From the NCBI GenBank assembly GCA_016286835.1, contig JAEEUD010000127.1, forward strand, positions 1-5,710: DNA of 5,710 bases, written 5' to 3'. The position numbers were made by a program, and so were the translations under genes. Under the pieces are notes generated by a model, which worked only from the letters and a program-made list of their open reading frames with translations, did not search any database and was not told the origin of the DNA. Of the stretch, positions 4,955-5,710 are shown piece by piece (the first letter of the stretch is position 1; the number at the start of each line of letters is the position of its first letter). This stretch comes from Pyramidobacter sp. (GTDB lineage: Bacteria; Synergistota; Synergistia; Synergistales; Dethiosulfovibrionaceae).

Positions 4955-5710
4955 ATGGAATACGATTTCAGGTCAATCGAAAAGAAGTGGCAGACCTACT
5001 GGGACGAGCACAAGACCTTCAAGGTGACCGAAGATCCCGCGTTCCCGCGCGAGAAGCGCCGCTACGTGCTCGACATGTTCCCCTATCCTTCGGGCGCCGG
5101 TCTTCATGTCGGCCATCCCGAGGGCTACACCGCCACTGACATCTACTGCCGTTTCATGCGCATGAACGGCTATAACGTCCTGCATCCCATGGGCTTCGAC
5201 TCGTTCGGCCTGCCCGCGGAGAACTACGCCATGCAGACGGGCACGCACCCCAAGATCACGACCGAGAAGAACATCAACGTCTTCCGCGAGCAGATCAAAT
5301 CGCTCGGTTTCAGCTACGACTGGGACCGCGAGGTCTCTACCTGCACGCCCGACTACTACAAGTGGACGCAGTGGTTCTTCCTGCAGATGTTCAAGAAGGG
5401 GCTGGCCTATGAGGCGCAGATCCCGATCAACTGGTGCCCCTCGTGCAAGACCGGCCTGGCCAACGAAGAGGTCAAGGAAGGCCACTGCGAGCGCTGCGGC
5501 ACGCAGGTGCACCGCCGCAACCTGCGCCAGTGGGTGCTGAAGATCACCGCCTACGCCGAGCGTCTGCTCAACGACGTCGACAAGCTCGACTGGCCCGAGC
5601 CGATCAAGATCATGCAGCGCAACTGGATCGGCAAGAGCACCGGCGCGGAAGTCACGTTCGAGATCGAAAACGGCATGGGCGAGCTGACCGTCTACACCAC
5701 GCGCCCGGAT
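4955..5710 (+). CDS. leuS: Leucyl-tRNA synthetase, N-terminal 252 residues (runs off right edge)
   Basis: Class I synthetase that attaches leucine to tRNA-Leu in the cytoplasm. The window holds the first 252 of the usual 800 or more residues, open to the last base. Visible marks: an N-terminal DFRSIEKKWQTYWDE, the start of the Rossmann catalytic fold with the HIGH-type signature HVGH (51-54) in FPYPSGAGLHVGH, HPMGFDSFGLPAENYA (about 77-92), and a zinc-knob with Cys161, Cys164, Cys178 and Cys181 (WCPSC, CERCG). The beginning of the CP1 editing domain follows (NWIGKSTGAEV, about 223-233), up to the threonine-rich TTRPD (248-252) that forms part of the editing pocket. The KMSKS loop and tRNA-binding domains lie beyond the edge. 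It has its own promoter rather than depending on radA, although no clear radA terminator separates them. Confidence 0.98.
   Translation, partial: MEYDFRSIEKKWQTYWDEHKTFKVTEDPAFPREKRRYVLDMFPYPSGAGLHVGHPEGYTATDIYCRFMRMNGYNVLHPMGFDSFGLPAENYAMQTGTHPKITTEKNINVFREQIKSLGFSYDWDREVSTCTPDYYKWTQWFFLQMFKKGLAYEAQIPINWCPSCKTGLANEEVKEGHCERCGTQVHRRNLRQWVLKITAYAERLLNDVDKLDWPEPIKIMQRNWIGKSTGAEVTFEIENGMGELTVYTTRPD

Overview
The window looks like ordinary chromosomal DNA from a GC-rich bacterium with a Gram-negative-type envelope. The envelope inference comes from the skp/OmpH-type periplasmic chaperone gene. Strong GGAGG-type ribosome binding sites, a YwrD-type gamma-glutamyltransferase and an adenosine-specific kinase (PF04008) next to radA and leuS would fit Synergistota, for example a Pyramidobacter- or Jonquetella-like organism. 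That placement is inference from protein flavour, not a database result.

Layout. The left part reads on the minus strand. Two genes lie there: a membrane-anchored metallophosphoesterase-like protein that starts at 498 and runs off the left edge (1-498), and a cytoplasmic gamma-glutamyltransferase-family enzyme (625-2232). A strong intrinsic terminator at 571-606 separates them. Just downstream of it is a candidate promoter for the phosphoesterase gene, carrying a perfect 14-bp palindrome in its spacer. Position 2233-2449 is a divergent control region: one leftward promoter for the transferase and two candidate rightward promoters for skp.

The right part reads on the plus strand. It holds skp (2450-2875) with its own terminator (2899-2932), an adenosine-specific kinase (3000-3494) followed 6 bp later by radA (3501-4859), and then leuS from 4955 to the right edge (first 252 residues). 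The kinase and radA probably form one transcript. leuS has its own consensus extended -10 promoter, which sits inside an 11-bp perfect inverted repeat.

The genes are mostly housekeeping: outer-membrane protein folding (Skp), recombination and fork repair (RadA), leucyl-tRNA charging (LeuS), glutathione or gamma-glutamyl metabolism, and nucleoside metabolism. I found no CRISPR array, mobile element, tRNA, rRNA or defence cluster, and no previously undescribed multi-gene system. The points worth a second look are regulatory: the operator-like palindromes at three promoters, two start-codon corrections, and the partial genes at both edges.
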